DNA of 64,000 nucleotides from an uncultured Paracoccaceae bacterium (GTDB lineage Bacteria; Pseudomonadota; Alphaproteobacteria; Rhodobacterales; Rhodobacteraceae). Below are positions 9,301 through 17,449 of the stretch, one piece after another. The first letter of the stretch is position 1. The number at the start of each line of letters is the position of its first letter. The notes below the pieces were generated by a model that was not told where the DNA came from, did not search any database, and worked only from the letters and a program-made list of their open reading frames with translations. The stretch lies in assembly GCA_913061275.1 (NCBI GenBank), contig CAJXSR010000004.1, positions 62,001 to 126,000 of the forward strand, in the 5' to 3' direction. Both the position numbers and the translations under genes were made by a program.

Positions 9301-11455
9301 CGGATGTTATGTCGATTATGTCATCGTCAAAACCACCTGCTGTTGTTGTTTCATCGCCAAATATAGTGTCATTGCCTGTGCCATCCGCAAGGATGAAAAT
9401 ATCTGTATCCCCCCCCCCCGTTAGGGTGTCATCGCCTAGGCCGCCGATAAGTAAATCGACACCGTCACCGCCATCCAGTACGTCGGCGCCAGCGCCACCA
9501 TCCAGCAGATCGGCACTATCACCACCAAAAAACGTATCTGCAGCACTACCACCTGTAAGTACGTCGCCGCCATCGCCGCCATAGACTGTAGCGCCATCGG
9601 TAGTGGAAGTACTGCCGTCAAAGCTGTCGGCATTACCAGACAGAACAAAGCTTTCTACCTCTGCGAATGTGGCTGTATTACCAGAACTTGTTGCGGTGCC
9701 GGCTTCATTCCCTGAAAGCAATATATTAATGGCGGATGTTAAAGTGCTTGCATCTAAAGTGTCAGTATCGGTGCCACCTTCGCCACTTGTAATGCTGTCG
9801 CTACCGAAGTTATCGTTAATAAATATAAAATCGGCATCATCGCCGCCTGATATTGTGTCATCTCCTGAACCTCCTGTTATTGTGTCAGAGCCTGCGTTGC
9901 CTATGATGGTCTGATCCACTGTGCTAGCAGAACCATCATAAGTATCTGACAATGCTGTCAGATTAAAATTTTCGATTTCGTCAAATGTACCTGTGCTGGC
10001 GCCATCTGTGATTGTGCCTGCTTCAGCGCCTGTCAAATTTACAGTAACGCCGCTGGTCAGGTTTGTGGCATCTATGATGTCCTGATCGGTACCGGTTTCG
10101 CCACCTGTTATGCTGTCTGTGCCAAAACCATCATCAAGTTGAATGGTATCAGCATCCGCACCGCCAAAGATCGTATCATCACCAGTGCCAGCTATAAGTG
10201 TGTCGTCACCTGCGTCACCAAACATAGTGTCACTGGCAAGGCCTGCATCAATTACATCATCACCGTCACCACCACTGATAACATCCTGATTGCCACCAGG
10301 GGCGTCGACGGCGCTAAATTCTATATCGGTTACTTCCAGTAATTGACTGGCTGCAGCGCCGTTTGCGTAAGTTATGACAATTTGTGTAACTGGGCCGTCG
10401 ATTGTGACAAGCACAGACCCCTGTGCAATGTCAGGTGTATCGTTTCCACCGCTCCCTGTAACAACAGGGGCCGCAGATGTACCACTTATAACATCACTAC
10501 CTGCGGGCGTTAATGTAACAGCAACGGGATCACCATCGGGGTCGATAGCGGTAACCGTGACAATATCTTGCCACGTGTCCACATCAACATCACTTAATCT
10601 GAATGAAACATCTGTTACATAATTTTCAAACCCCGATCCGCCATTTGCAGAGAAGTCTATTGTCGTAGTGGACGTGCTTCCAATGCCACTAGACCCTGTC
10701 ATAGACAACGCGGAATTAGGGTTGAAGGTTTCGCCACCTTCTACGTAATTTGTATCCGTGCTTTCTACTTCAAAAGTTGTGTCAGAACCCGCACTGGTAT
10801 CAACAAAGGTTACATCAACCTGAATGCCGCCTGTATCTTGGGAAATACCTGCGGATATATCAGTGCCATCCGCACCTGAAGCATCCCAGTTAAAATCCAG
10901 CGCAGTTTTGACGGCGCTTATGTCATCATAATTATCAACCATATCGCCGTGCGTGTCGCCAATATAGGTATCATCTATTGTGTCATTGCCAGATGTGCCG
11001 TCTACAGTGCCATCTAGCGGCCCCACATCGGGGGCGGCAAAATCAGCAAATGTAAAAACATCATCGCCTGCACCCAAGTCGGGGGAGGAATCATATGAAA
11101 CGGTTTCATAAATACGCCCCGTAATAAGTGGCTGTTCTGAAAGTGTATAAAACCCTGACGCACCACCACTATCGATCCGAAATGTGATGATTTGAAACTC
11201 TTCACCTGTAAATGTGTCACGGATTGTCCAAGAATCTTCGGCATACACATCCGCGCCAGTAGAACTTGTAGCATTTAAAGTAACATCCGCAGTTGCGGTT
11301 TCCGTAGAGGCCTGCTCAATAAAGCCATCACTGTCTGTAATGGTGGCGATACCATCCGCGGATGCAGGGCCTGTATAGGATGAAACAGCACCAATCGTTG
11401 TGCTGAACAATCCAACTGGATCTATGTCGTAAAATACAACATTATATATTGCCAT
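6305..11455 (-). CDS. Giant calcium-binding repeat exoprotein with C-terminal Hint domain
   Basis: 1716 residues, highly acidic, no Sec signal, so type I secretion is likely. The N-terminal ~380 residues hold domains including DVDTWQDIVTVTAIDPDGD-like beta segments. Residues ~420-1400 contain eight long repeats (~127 residues each), each made of GGxGxDxI/L nonapeptides of the hemolysin-type calcium fold plus a linker of the form DTLDASxLTxxVxVxLxxDEAG. At residue 1532 a Hint_2 domain starts (CFAYGTNIMTNRGDL, then VSPQHRMLF and LFDRHEIIYAEG). Hint domains can self-cleave or ligate, though Hint_2 chemistry is poorly known. An 11-G tract interrupts the middle of the gene. No secretion genes are adjacent. 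Confidence 0.88.
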   Translation of the reverse strand: MAIYNVVFYDIDPVGLFSTTIGAVSSYTGPASADGIATITDSDGFIEQASTETATADVTLNATSSTGADVYAEDSWTIRDTFTGEEFQIITFRIDSGGASGFYTLSEQPLITGRIYETVSYDSSPDLGAGDDVFTFADFAAPDVGPLDGTVDGTSGNDTIDDTYIGDTHGDMVDNYDDISAVKTALDFNWDASGADGTDISAGISQDTGGIQVDVTFVDTSAGSDTTFEVESTDTNYVEGGETFNPNSALSMTGSSGIGSTSTTTIDFSANGGSGFENYVTDVSFRLSDVDVDTWQDIVTVTAIDPDGDPVAVTLTPAGSDVISGTSAAPVVTGSGGNDTPDIAQGSVLVTIDGPVTQIVITYANGAAASQLLEVTDIEFSAVDAPGGNQDVISGGDGDDVIDAGLASDTMFGDAGDDTLIAGTGDDTIFGGADADTIQLDDGFGTDSITGGETGTDQDIIDATNLTSGVTVNLTGAEAGTITDGASTGTFDEIENFNLTALSDTYDGSASTVDQTIIGNAGSDTITGGSGDDTISGGDDADFIFINDNFGSDSITSGEGGTDTDTLDASTLTSAINILLSGNEAGTATSSGNTATFAEVESFVLSGNADSFDGSTSTTDGATVYGGDGGDVLTGGSAADTFFGGDSADLLDGGAGADVLDGGDGVDLLIGGLGDDTLTGGGDTDIFILADGTGNDTIFGDETTTAGGFDDDIIDITSATNAVDLTFSGDEAGTITNGGASAVFQGVEGFNLSGQDDTVDGSASSASMTLFSGAGADTIIGGSAADLIDAGTGSDTIDAGGGDDQIFAGDDQDTIHLSDGYGTDSIDAGSGGTDEDTLDASTLTDAISILLSGDEAGAATSGANTATFTDVENFVLSAQDDTFDATAATTLGVSVDAGAGSDSISGTDFDDSILGGTGQDTIDGGAGIDTIDAGDDADTIILTDGYEADVIFGGEGTTLGGIDNDTLDVSALPLAVNVILSADETGNINDGVDVATFSGIESFILTDGGDAFDGQLASTSGATVIGGLGIDSLIGTDADDSLTGDEGQDFIDGGTGADTISTGDDADAILLTDNFGNDTITGGEGTTSGGADSDTLDASALSLGVDITLTGDEAGTATLGADTATFDGIEKFVLSSQADTFDGSAAATTGTSVNAGDGDDSITGTATADSLLGGAGQDTIDGGAGIDTVDGGDDADTIVLSDGFGDDIISGGELISTGTDFDTLDTSNLTTSVNVTLTTDEIGTAVSGGDTAAYTGIEAYILSDNDDTFDATASLSSAISVDAGAGSDSILGTNLADTLTGGAGQDTIEGGTGADTIDGGDDADLIILNDGFDNDTIAGGEGTSTGGLDEDTIDATFLSSGVSVTYNADQTGIFTDGSDTATFTGIERFDLTASDDDFSAALDTAGATIYAGAGDDTIITGSGDDTLSGGTGADTLFAGAGDDTLIFSVGDTASGGDGDDLFSVDSLIGAPTSITVTGGEGGETLGDTLNLQGRIFAPTDIVYGGGDNEAGTATLKDGTILTFSEIENIFICFAYGTNIMTNRGDLPIQTLKIGDKVITRDNGLKEIRWIGSRKIPITAETAPIVFQQGVVKNTRDLIVSPQHRMLFTGMQAELMFGQSEVLVPAKHLLGNDGVYQVVDGFVEYFHILFDRHEIIYAEGAASESYHPGDYTLAEIGEKSREEIFNIFPELRATPNIYGQTARTCLKAHEGKLLYLN
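7220..10200 (-). repeat. Eight coding repeats of ~127 residues in the exoprotein
   Basis: The units are recognised by the recurring D-G-F/Y-G-x-D-x-I-x-G-G-E block, followed by A-S-x-L-T/S and a D-T-F-D-x-x-A block. Average spacing of the first and last blocks gives about 380 bp per unit. Units differ by substitutions and small indels, and one unit carries extra nonapeptides. Such arrays can expand or contract by recombination. Confidence 0.75.
9409..9419 (-). repeat. Homopolymer tract of 11 G in coding strand
   Basis: The plus strand has 11 consecutive C; the coding strand reads ACG then GGG GGG GGG and the G of GAT, giving L-T-G-G-G-D-T-D-I-F at about residue 680. The gene is in frame as written. 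Loss or gain of one base would stop translation in the middle of the repeats and remove the Hint domain and any C-terminal secretion signal. Confidence 0.9.
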
Positions 11456-11804
11456 GCCCGCACTGCTCTTATTTTGGCGCTTTTACGCTTTGTTTTTGTT
11501 TGATTTTTTTACATGTACATTACCTGTTTATATTTGATTTATAAGTGAGGCATAAATATGGCTTTTTGCCCGAAAAAACAGAATTTTAGGCGATTACGAA
11601 CACATTTACGCCACAATTATATTGGGTGATAAATACCATTTCACCTTGGGCGATGGTATTAATTTTATAAATATTGGCTAATTATTGTTTATATTGAATA
11701 AAATGGGGTTACAAACTTGTTGCAATAGTCAGTGTAATCAGTTTAGCTTCGATACAAATAACAAAAGAGCACACTGCAAGCTCTTAAATTTTTGGGAGAA
11801 AACC
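11456..11804. promoter_or_regulatory. Divergent promoter region with AATACCAT/ATGGTATT inverted repeat
   Basis: 349 bp separate the start of the exoprotein gene (minus) from the transporter ATPase (plus). The inverted repeat has arms 11632-11639 and 11653-11660, 13 nt apart, and is a candidate operator. The region is AT-rich with several TATAAT-like words. No small ORF with a ribosome binding site was found. Confidence 0.4.
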
Positions 11805-12896
11805 TTGGCTGACACTATTTCAGGCGACGGCTCAGTCGTATTTGATCGCGTTCAAAAAAGTTATGATGGTGAGGTTCTTGTTGTTAAAGATCTTAACCTA
11901 AGAATTGAAAAGGGTGAGTTTGTCACTATGCTAGGGCCATCGGGGTCTGGCAAATCAACTTGCCTGATGATGCTCGCAGGGTTTGAGACCGCTACACACG
12001 GCGATATTTTATTGGGCGGACGCCCGATTAATAACATCCCACCGCATAAACGCGGTATTGGTATGGTGTTTCAAAATTACGCATTGTTTCCTCATATGAC
12101 GGTAGGTGAAAATCTATCCTTCCCGTTGGAAGTCCGTAAAATGGGCAAAGACGAGCGTGAAGCTAAAGTAAAACGCGCATTGGACATGGTTCAAATGGGT
12201 GCTTTTGCAGGTCGCCGTCCCGCACAGCTTTCAGGTGGTCAGCAACAACGTATCGCACTTGCACGTGCATTGGTTTTTGATGCCGAATTGGTGCTGATGG
12301 ATGAGCCTTTGGGCGCGCTAGACAAACAATTACGCGAACACATGCAATATGAAATCAAACATATTCATGAAAATCTGGGCATCACAGTTGTGTATGTGAC
12401 CCATGACCAATCCGAAGCATTAACCATGTCAGACCGTGTTGCCGTATTTGATGATGGTATTATTCAACAACTATCAGCACCAGCCGTTTTATATGAAGAG
12501 CCAGAAAATGCATTTGTTGCGCAATTTATAGGCGAAAACAACACCTTAATGGGCGTTGTTCAATCTGTTAAAGGTAAAATTGCTACTGTGAAGCTAGAAA
12601 GTGGCGATATGGCAGAGGCTCTTGCAGTTAATTGTGGTGATATTGGTAGTAAAACAACACTGTCAATTCGCCCAGAGCGGGTTTTAGTTGGCGGTGCCAA
12701 GGCTAAAAATACTGTCGATGCAAAGGTCATAGAACTGATTTATCTGGGCGATCATATTCGCTGCCGGATGAATGTGCATGGCAATGACGATTTTATCGTT
12801 AAAGTGCCGAATTCTGCTAACCACGCGCAATTACAGGTTGGCGAAACAACCACAGTTTCGTGGAAAAAAGAGGATTGTCGGGCGTTAGATGCATAA
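11805..12896 (+). CDS. Polyamine-type ABC transporter ATP-binding protein (PotA-like)
   Basis: A 363-residue cytosolic ATPase of the spermidine/putrescine family. Walker A GPSGSGKST at residues 44-52, signature LSGGQQQR, Walker B LVLMDEPLGALD, switch His in VTHDQSEAL, then a C-terminal TOBE domain from about residue 280. I chose TTG at 11805 (protein begins M-A-D-T-I-S) because GGGAGA lies 5-8 nt before it and the length then equals the family norm; the frame is open 40 codons further up without homology. First gene of a four-gene operon with binding protein and two permeases. Confidence 0.92.
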   Translation: MADTISGDGSVVFDRVQKSYDGEVLVVKDLNLRIEKGEFVTMLGPSGSGKSTCLMMLAGFETATHGDILLGGRPINNIPPHKRGIGMVFQNYALFPHMTVGENLSFPLEVRKMGKDEREAKVKRALDMVQMGAFAGRRPAQLSGGQQQRIALARALVFDAELVLMDEPLGALDKQLREHMQYEIKHIHENLGITVVYVTHDQSEALTMSDRVAVFDDGIIQQLSAPAVLYEEPENAFVAQFIGENNTLMGVVQSVKGKIATVKLESGDMAEALAVNCGDIGSKTTLSIRPERVLVGGAKAKNTVDAKVIELIYLGDHIRCRMNVHGNDDFIVKVPNSANHAQLQVGETTTVSWKKEDCRALDA

Positions 12897-12971
12897 ACGC
12901 CCGAATGTTTGTTCAGTTTCGCCCAAGGCAGAACAAATAAAGGGAGAACGGGTAACAACATGGAGAGTAAA

Positions 12972-14048
12972 ATGATTAAATCACTATTATTAGGTACAGC
13001 AGCGAGTGCAATGATTGCCTCTACTGCTATGGCCACAGACATTACTGTAGTGTCTTGGGGCGGTGCTTATACAAAATCACAAGTAGAAGCTTATCATAAG
13101 CCTTGGATGGCAAAAACTGGTAACACAGTTGTTTCAGAAGACTACTCTGGTGGTCTGGCTGAAGTTAAATCACAAGTTGAAGCTGGTAATGTCACATGGG
13201 ATCTTGTTGACGTTGAATTGTCAGACGCCGTTCGCGGTTGTGACGAAGGTCTATTGGAAGTAATCGACCCGTCAATCTTGCCAGCTGGTGCTGACGGTAC
13301 ACCTGCAATGGATGACTTCTTGCCTGGTACAGTGCATGAATGTGCTGTTGCCAACATCGTTTGGTCAACAATCTTTGCTTATGACACTTCAAAAATAGCA
13401 AATGGCCCAACAACCATTGGTGATTTCTTTGATACGGCTAAATTCCCAGGTAAGCGCGGCCTTCGTAAAAGCCCGAAAGCTAACTTGGAATTGGCATTGG
13501 CAGCAGACGGTGTAGCAGCTGGCGACATCTACACAGTTCTGGGTACTCCAGAAGGCGTTGATCGTGCATTTGCTAAACTAGACACTATTAAAGCTGACAC
13601 CGTTTGGTGGGAAGCTGGCGCACAACCACCACAGCTTTTGGCTGACGGCGAAGTTGCAATGACTACTGCCTATAATGGTCGTATTTTCAACGCTGTAGCT
13701 GCTGAAGATAAGCCGTTTGGTATTGTTTGGGACAGTCAAATTTATGACTTGGACCTATGGGTAATTCCTAAAGGTGCGCCAAACAAAGAAGCTGCGATGG
13801 ATTTCTTGGCGTTTTCAACTGCAACAGAGCAGTTGGCAGCACAAGCATCTTACATCTCATACGGCCCAGCTCGTAAATCATCTGCGTCATTGGTTGGTTC
13901 ATTCCACAATAAACCAGACCTTATGATGGGACCAGAGATGCCAACAGCACCTGCTAATTTCACCACAGCAATTCAAAATGATTTTGAATTCTGGGCTGAT
14001 AATCAGGATGAACTGAACGAGCGTTTTAACGCTTGGTTGTCACAATAA
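12972..14048 (+). CDS. Periplasmic substrate-binding protein, PotD/PotF-like
   Basis: About 358 residues with a Sec signal peptide (MIKSLLLGTAASAMIASTAM, cleavage near ATD). The mature protein starts D-I-T-V-V-S-W-G-G-A-Y, the usual first strand of this cluster D family. Polyamine, opine or related cation ligands are typical; AWWEAGAQPPQLLADGEV-like and LDLWVIPKGAP segments fit. ATG at 12972 has GGAGAG at ideal spacing; an in-frame ATG at 12960 is the alternative. Second gene of the operon, followed by a strong intercistronic hairpin. Confidence 0.9.
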   Translation: MIKSLLLGTAASAMIASTAMATDITVVSWGGAYTKSQVEAYHKPWMAKTGNTVVSEDYSGGLAEVKSQVEAGNVTWDLVDVELSDAVRGCDEGLLEVIDPSILPAGADGTPAMDDFLPGTVHECAVANIVWSTIFAYDTSKIANGPTTIGDFFDTAKFPGKRGLRKSPKANLELALAADGVAAGDIYTVLGTPEGVDRAFAKLDTIKADTVWWEAGAQPPQLLADGEVAMTTAYNGRIFNAVAAEDKPFGIVWDSQIYDLDLWVIPKGAPNKEAAMDFLAFSTATEQLAAQASYISYGPARKSSASLVGSFHNKPDLMMGPEMPTAPANFTTAIQNDFEFWADNQDELNERFNAWLSQ

Positions 14049-14058
14049 TATGACTTTG

Positions 14059-14084
14059 GCGCAAGGGGCATGCGTCCCTTGCGC
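14059..14084 (+). promoter_or_regulatory. Intercistronic hairpin between binding protein and permease genes
   Basis: Arms GCGCAAGGG (14059-14067) and CCCTTGCGC (14076-14084) pair perfectly across an 8-nt loop, 10 nt after the binding-protein stop. There is no T tract. This resembles hairpins that protect upstream mRNA in transport operons and lower permease expression relative to the binding protein. Confidence 0.6.
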
Positions 14085-14119
14085 TACTTGAATATACCGC
14101 GGATTTGGAAAGTAATAAT

Positions 14120-15382
14120 ATGACCGACGCAACAACTGACACTGATGGTTTGGCAATGGCTGCAGATGGCACGCCGCTTAAACGACGGCTTGCACAGGCA
14201 CTATTTCGTAGTAAATTGCGTGCATTGGGGCTGGTAACACCATTGTTATTGTTGATATTTTTTGCTTTTATGGTACCAATTATTATTTTCTTAATGCGGG
14301 GCATTCACAACGATACTTTTGAAGCTAACATGCCTAATGTGACGCCTGTTTTATCACAATGGAACGCGACAAGCGAACCAACAGAGGCCATGTATGCAGC
14401 ACTGGTTGCTGATCTTATAGAAGCAAAAAAGACCAAAACCATTGGTAAGGTTGCAAGCCGTGTTAACCGCGAATTGTCGGGCACACGTTCGTTGTTTACC
14501 AAATCAGCCCGTAAAGCTAAAAAACTGGAAGCACCTTTCAAAGAATCTTTGGTAGGTGTCAGTAAAAAATGGGGTGATATAGAGGTCTGGAAAGCTCTTA
14601 AAATAGCATCAAAATCATGGACACCAGCATATTTAGCCTCTGCGATTGATCTGAAATACAATGCAGACGGGTCATTTGAACAAAAATCAGAAGAGCGGCG
14701 AATTCACCTTAAACTGTTTACGCGTACTTTGGAAATCTCTATTATTGTGACAGTTATGGGATTGTTACTAGGTTATCCGATTGCATACTTACTATCCACA
14801 TTACCTGCACGCACCTCTAACTTACTATTGATATTGGTCTTGCTTCCATTTTGGACATCGCTTCTGGTGCGTACAACAGCCTGGATTGCTATGCTGCAAA
14901 GCCAAGGTGTGTTAAATGATTTATTCGTGGTCTTCGGTTTAGCAACGGATGATGATAGGTTTTCCCTTATTTACAACAAAACGGGTACATTGATTGCGAT
15001 GACGCATATCTTACTACCGTTTATGATCTTGCCACTTTATTCAGTTATGAAAACAATTCCGCCAACCTATGTGCGGGCTGCTAAATCAATGGGTGCCACC
15101 GATTGGACAGCGTTTTGGCGGGTATATTTCCCGCAAAGCATTCCTGGTATTGGTGCGGGCGGTATTCTGGTCTTTATCCTTGCGATCAGTTTCTACATCA
15201 CACCCGCACTGGTCGGTGGTGAAAGTGGTACGATGATTTCAAACTTTATCGATTTCCACATGCGTAGTTCGTTGAACTGGTCACTGGCCGCCGCGATGGG
15301 CGGGGTGCTGTTGGTTATCGTACTATTCCTTTATTATCTCTACGACAGGATCGTGGGCATCGACAATATGAAGTTGGGTTAA
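14120..15382 (+). CDS. ABC transporter permease (PotB-like) with large extracytoplasmic insert
   Basis: 420-residue inner-membrane permease. One helix at about residues 35-58, then an unusual ~130-residue hydrophilic, lysine-rich stretch before the five-helix core starting near KLFTRTLEISIIVTVMGLLL. The EAA loop that contacts the ATPase reads RAAKSMGATDWTAFWRVYFP. ATG at 14120 follows GGAAAG; an upstream TTG at 14105 is in frame. The insert is longer than in E. coli PotB (about 285 residues in total) and probably sits in the periplasm near the binding protein. Confidence 0.9.
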   Translation: MTDATTDTDGLAMAADGTPLKRRLAQALFRSKLRALGLVTPLLLLIFFAFMVPIIIFLMRGIHNDTFEANMPNVTPVLSQWNATSEPTEAMYAALVADLIEAKKTKTIGKVASRVNRELSGTRSLFTKSARKAKKLEAPFKESLVGVSKKWGDIEVWKALKIASKSWTPAYLASAIDLKYNADGSFEQKSEERRIHLKLFTRTLEISIIVTVMGLLLGYPIAYLLSTLPARTSNLLLILVLLPFWTSLLVRTTAWIAMLQSQGVLNDLFVVFGLATDDDRFSLIYNKTGTLIAMTHILLPFMILPLYSVMKTIPPTYVRAAKSMGATDWTAFWRVYFPQSIPGIGAGGILVFILAISFYITPALVGGESGTMISNFIDFHMRSSLNWSLAAAMGGVLLVIVLFLYYLYDRIVGIDNMKLG

Positions 15383-15386
15383 TCAA

Positions 15387-16634
15387 ATGAGCGCACAAAA
15401 AGCATATAAATACATCCCACCACGCCCGCCAATGTGGTTTAATCTGGCGTGGACTGGTGGGTTTGGCGCACTTGCAGGCTTTTTGACTGCACAAGGTCAA
15501 TTCAATTTGATGCCGCTTTACATGGTAATAGGTGCCGCATTATTTGTGGGACTAGCGTTTATTTCCATTACGGTTTTGAAAACACGTGTTCGGTCTGGCC
15601 TAGCGGGTGCTGCAGCCTTTTTCATATTGGGCTTAAGTTTCTTTGCTTTGTCTTATGGAGTATTGATGGCGATCATCGGTTGGATTATCGGGCGACAGGC
15701 CATATGGTTATCATCAGGTGATTACCGCTTGAACCAACCGCCTTATGTGACATCTAAACAAGTATTATGGTTTTACACTTTCCGCGTGATCTGTGGAATG
15801 ATTTTTGTATTCCTGATTACACCAATTCTAGTTGTGATGCCGCTTAGCTTTAACCAAGAACCCTATTTCAGCTTCACCGCTGGCATGTTGTCCTTTGATC
15901 CAGAGGCCTATTCCCTACGTTGGTATGCAGACATGCTGCACAACGGTATGGCCGCACCTGATGCGGTAGCTGGTTGGTGGTCTGACATGTGGAATAACGC
16001 ACAATGGGTACGTTCTGTGCGCAACAGCTTCTTTATCGGGATCTGTGCAACTGCATTGGCAACGGCCATAGGTACATTGGCAGCTATCGGTCTTTCACGC
16101 CCTGAAATGCCGTTTAAACGCCCGATCATGGCCTTGCTGATTTCACCTATGATCGCGCCTTTGGTGATTATCGCTTCTGGTATGTTCTTCTTCTTTTCTG
16201 ATCTTGGATTGGCAAAAACCTATATGGGTATTATCGTGGCCCACGCAGTTTTGGGAACGCCATACGTTATCATTACAGTTACCGCGACGCTTGTAGGCTT
16301 TGACCAAAGCCTTGCACGTGCGGCGGCCAACATGGGTGCAAACCCGATCACCACCTTCTTTAAAATCCAGATGCCACTGATCTTGCCCGGTGTGATTTCA
16401 GGCGCACTTTTCGCCTTTATCACCAGCTTTGATGAGGTGGTTGTCGTGCTACAGTTGGCCGATGTTAAACAACGCACCATCCCGCGCCAAATGTTTAGCG
16501 GTATCCGCGAGCAAATTAGCCCGACAATTCTAGCGGTTGCAACAGTTCTGGTTTTTATCTCAATCTGTCTACTGATCGTGGTTGAAATGCTGCGCCGTCG
16601 CTCTGAACGGATGCGCGGTTTAAGCCCAGGTTAA
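15387..16634 (+). CDS. ABC transporter permease (PotC-like)
   Basis: 415-residue membrane protein, second permease of the operon, 4 nt after the first. The N-terminal ~120 residues add about four hydrophobic segments not present in E. coli PotC. The core carries the EAA motif RAAANMGANPITTFFKIQMP and the ending typical of the family (VLQLADVKQRTIPRQMF). Together with the other three gene products it forms a complete importer for a polyamine-like solute. Confidence 0.9.
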   Translation: MSAQKAYKYIPPRPPMWFNLAWTGGFGALAGFLTAQGQFNLMPLYMVIGAALFVGLAFISITVLKTRVRSGLAGAAAFFILGLSFFALSYGVLMAIIGWIIGRQAIWLSSGDYRLNQPPYVTSKQVLWFYTFRVICGMIFVFLITPILVVMPLSFNQEPYFSFTAGMLSFDPEAYSLRWYADMLHNGMAAPDAVAGWWSDMWNNAQWVRSVRNSFFIGICATALATAIGTLAAIGLSRPEMPFKRPIMALLISPMIAPLVIIASGMFFFFSDLGLAKTYMGIIVAHAVLGTPYVIITVTATLVGFDQSLARAAANMGANPITTFFKIQMPLILPGVISGALFAFITSFDEVVVVLQLADVKQRTIPRQMFSGIREQISPTILAVATVLVFISICLLIVVEMLRRRSERMRGLSPG

Positions 16635-16652
16635 TTTAAGTTGAATTGAAAG

Positions 16653-16674
16653 TTAGCGATTTATCGCTAATTTT
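16653..16674 (+). terminator. Probable intrinsic terminator of the transporter operon
   Basis: TTAGCGA and TCGCTAA pair across a 4-nt loop 19 nt after the permease stop, followed by TTTT. The stem is short and A-T rich, so it may be leaky. Confidence 0.5.
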
Positions 16675-16770
16675 CCACATTTCCATCAAATATTTGCCGT
16701 ATTCGCCCTCTAAATACTTAAACATAGGTCAATGTAGGCCAGTGTATAACGAGTATTAGGAGTATGTGGT

Positions 16771-17355
16771 ATGTTAGCAAGCATCCAAAAAATTCACGGC
16801 AATGCCGAAAAACTTAACGCGTGGACTGATAAGTTTAACGCCGTTAAATCTGCAATTTTTAATCAACCAGATGAAACGGACTTTGAGTTTGCAAAAGTAG
16901 TTCTAAGGGATGTTCCTGCAGACAATGACACACAACAAAAATTATATGACGAAAATAGTGATGCATTATCATCTGAGATAGAAATAGAAGAGCGCACTAT
17001 ATTTTTGAACAACCGTATTAAAGATAAAATTCTGGCTAAATGGGAAGTACAGGGCGAAAATGGCCCAACATCCGATTACTATGAAGCCCTTACCGAGGAT
17101 GAATTCGATAGTATTACACCGTATGAAAAGCCATTGTTATTGGGATTTGATGAACAAAGTGATTACGTGGAACTAGAATATATGGTTGTTCCTGATCCTG
17201 TTACAGGTCAAGTTGTTACCCCAAAAATTAGCGTAGAATCTTCTTATGACGGGTCATCAGGTGATGTTTATTTAAATGGCAAATTGGTAACAAGTATTGC
17301 TGGTGCTAAAAATCTACAGGCGTCTAATATTAAACTGGTTATGATTGCAGGGTAA
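16771..17355 (+). CDS. Hypothetical acidic protein
   Basis: 194 residues, strongly acidic, no signal peptide or membrane helix. I do not recognise it. The N-terminal half is predicted helical (KIHGNAEKLNAWTDKFNAVK); the C-terminal half is beta-like and ends in DVYLNGKLVTSIAGAKNLQA, a phrase resembling the last strands of type I-secreted calcium-repeat proteins. AGGAG precedes the ATG by 8 nt. It stands alone after the transporter operon and is convergent with the next gene. Confidence 0.6.
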   Translation: MLASIQKIHGNAEKLNAWTDKFNAVKSAIFNQPDETDFEFAKVVLRDVPADNDTQQKLYDENSDALSSEIEIEERTIFLNNRIKDKILAKWEVQGENGPTSDYYEALTEDEFDSITPYEKPLLLGFDEQSDYVELEYMVVPDPVTGQVVTPKISVESSYDGSSGDVYLNGKLVTSIAGAKNLQASNIKLVMIAG

Positions 17356-17370
17356 GCTAGGCATCTACCC

Positions 17371-17390
17371 ACACAAATTTTGTGTTTTTA
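17371..17390 (+). terminator. Possible weak terminator
   Basis: ACACAAATTTTGTGT can fold into a short stem and is followed by TTTTTA, 16 nt after the stop at 17355. Confidence 0.3.
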
Positions 17391-17449
17391 TATTTATATC
17401 AATATGTTGCTATGTGTCCTATCTGGGACATTAGTTTTCCGTTGGCCCT

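Noticed and set aside
7220-10200. Regular repeats suggesting CRISPR
   Set aside because: Period of ~380 bp, protein-coding, inexact, and no cas genes.
6870-10622. Several long plus-strand open frames rich in Ser, Pro and Val (for example 7389-8048)
   Set aside because: They are antisense to the exoprotein repeats; low-complexity codons there keep the opposite strand open. No ribosome binding site or homology.
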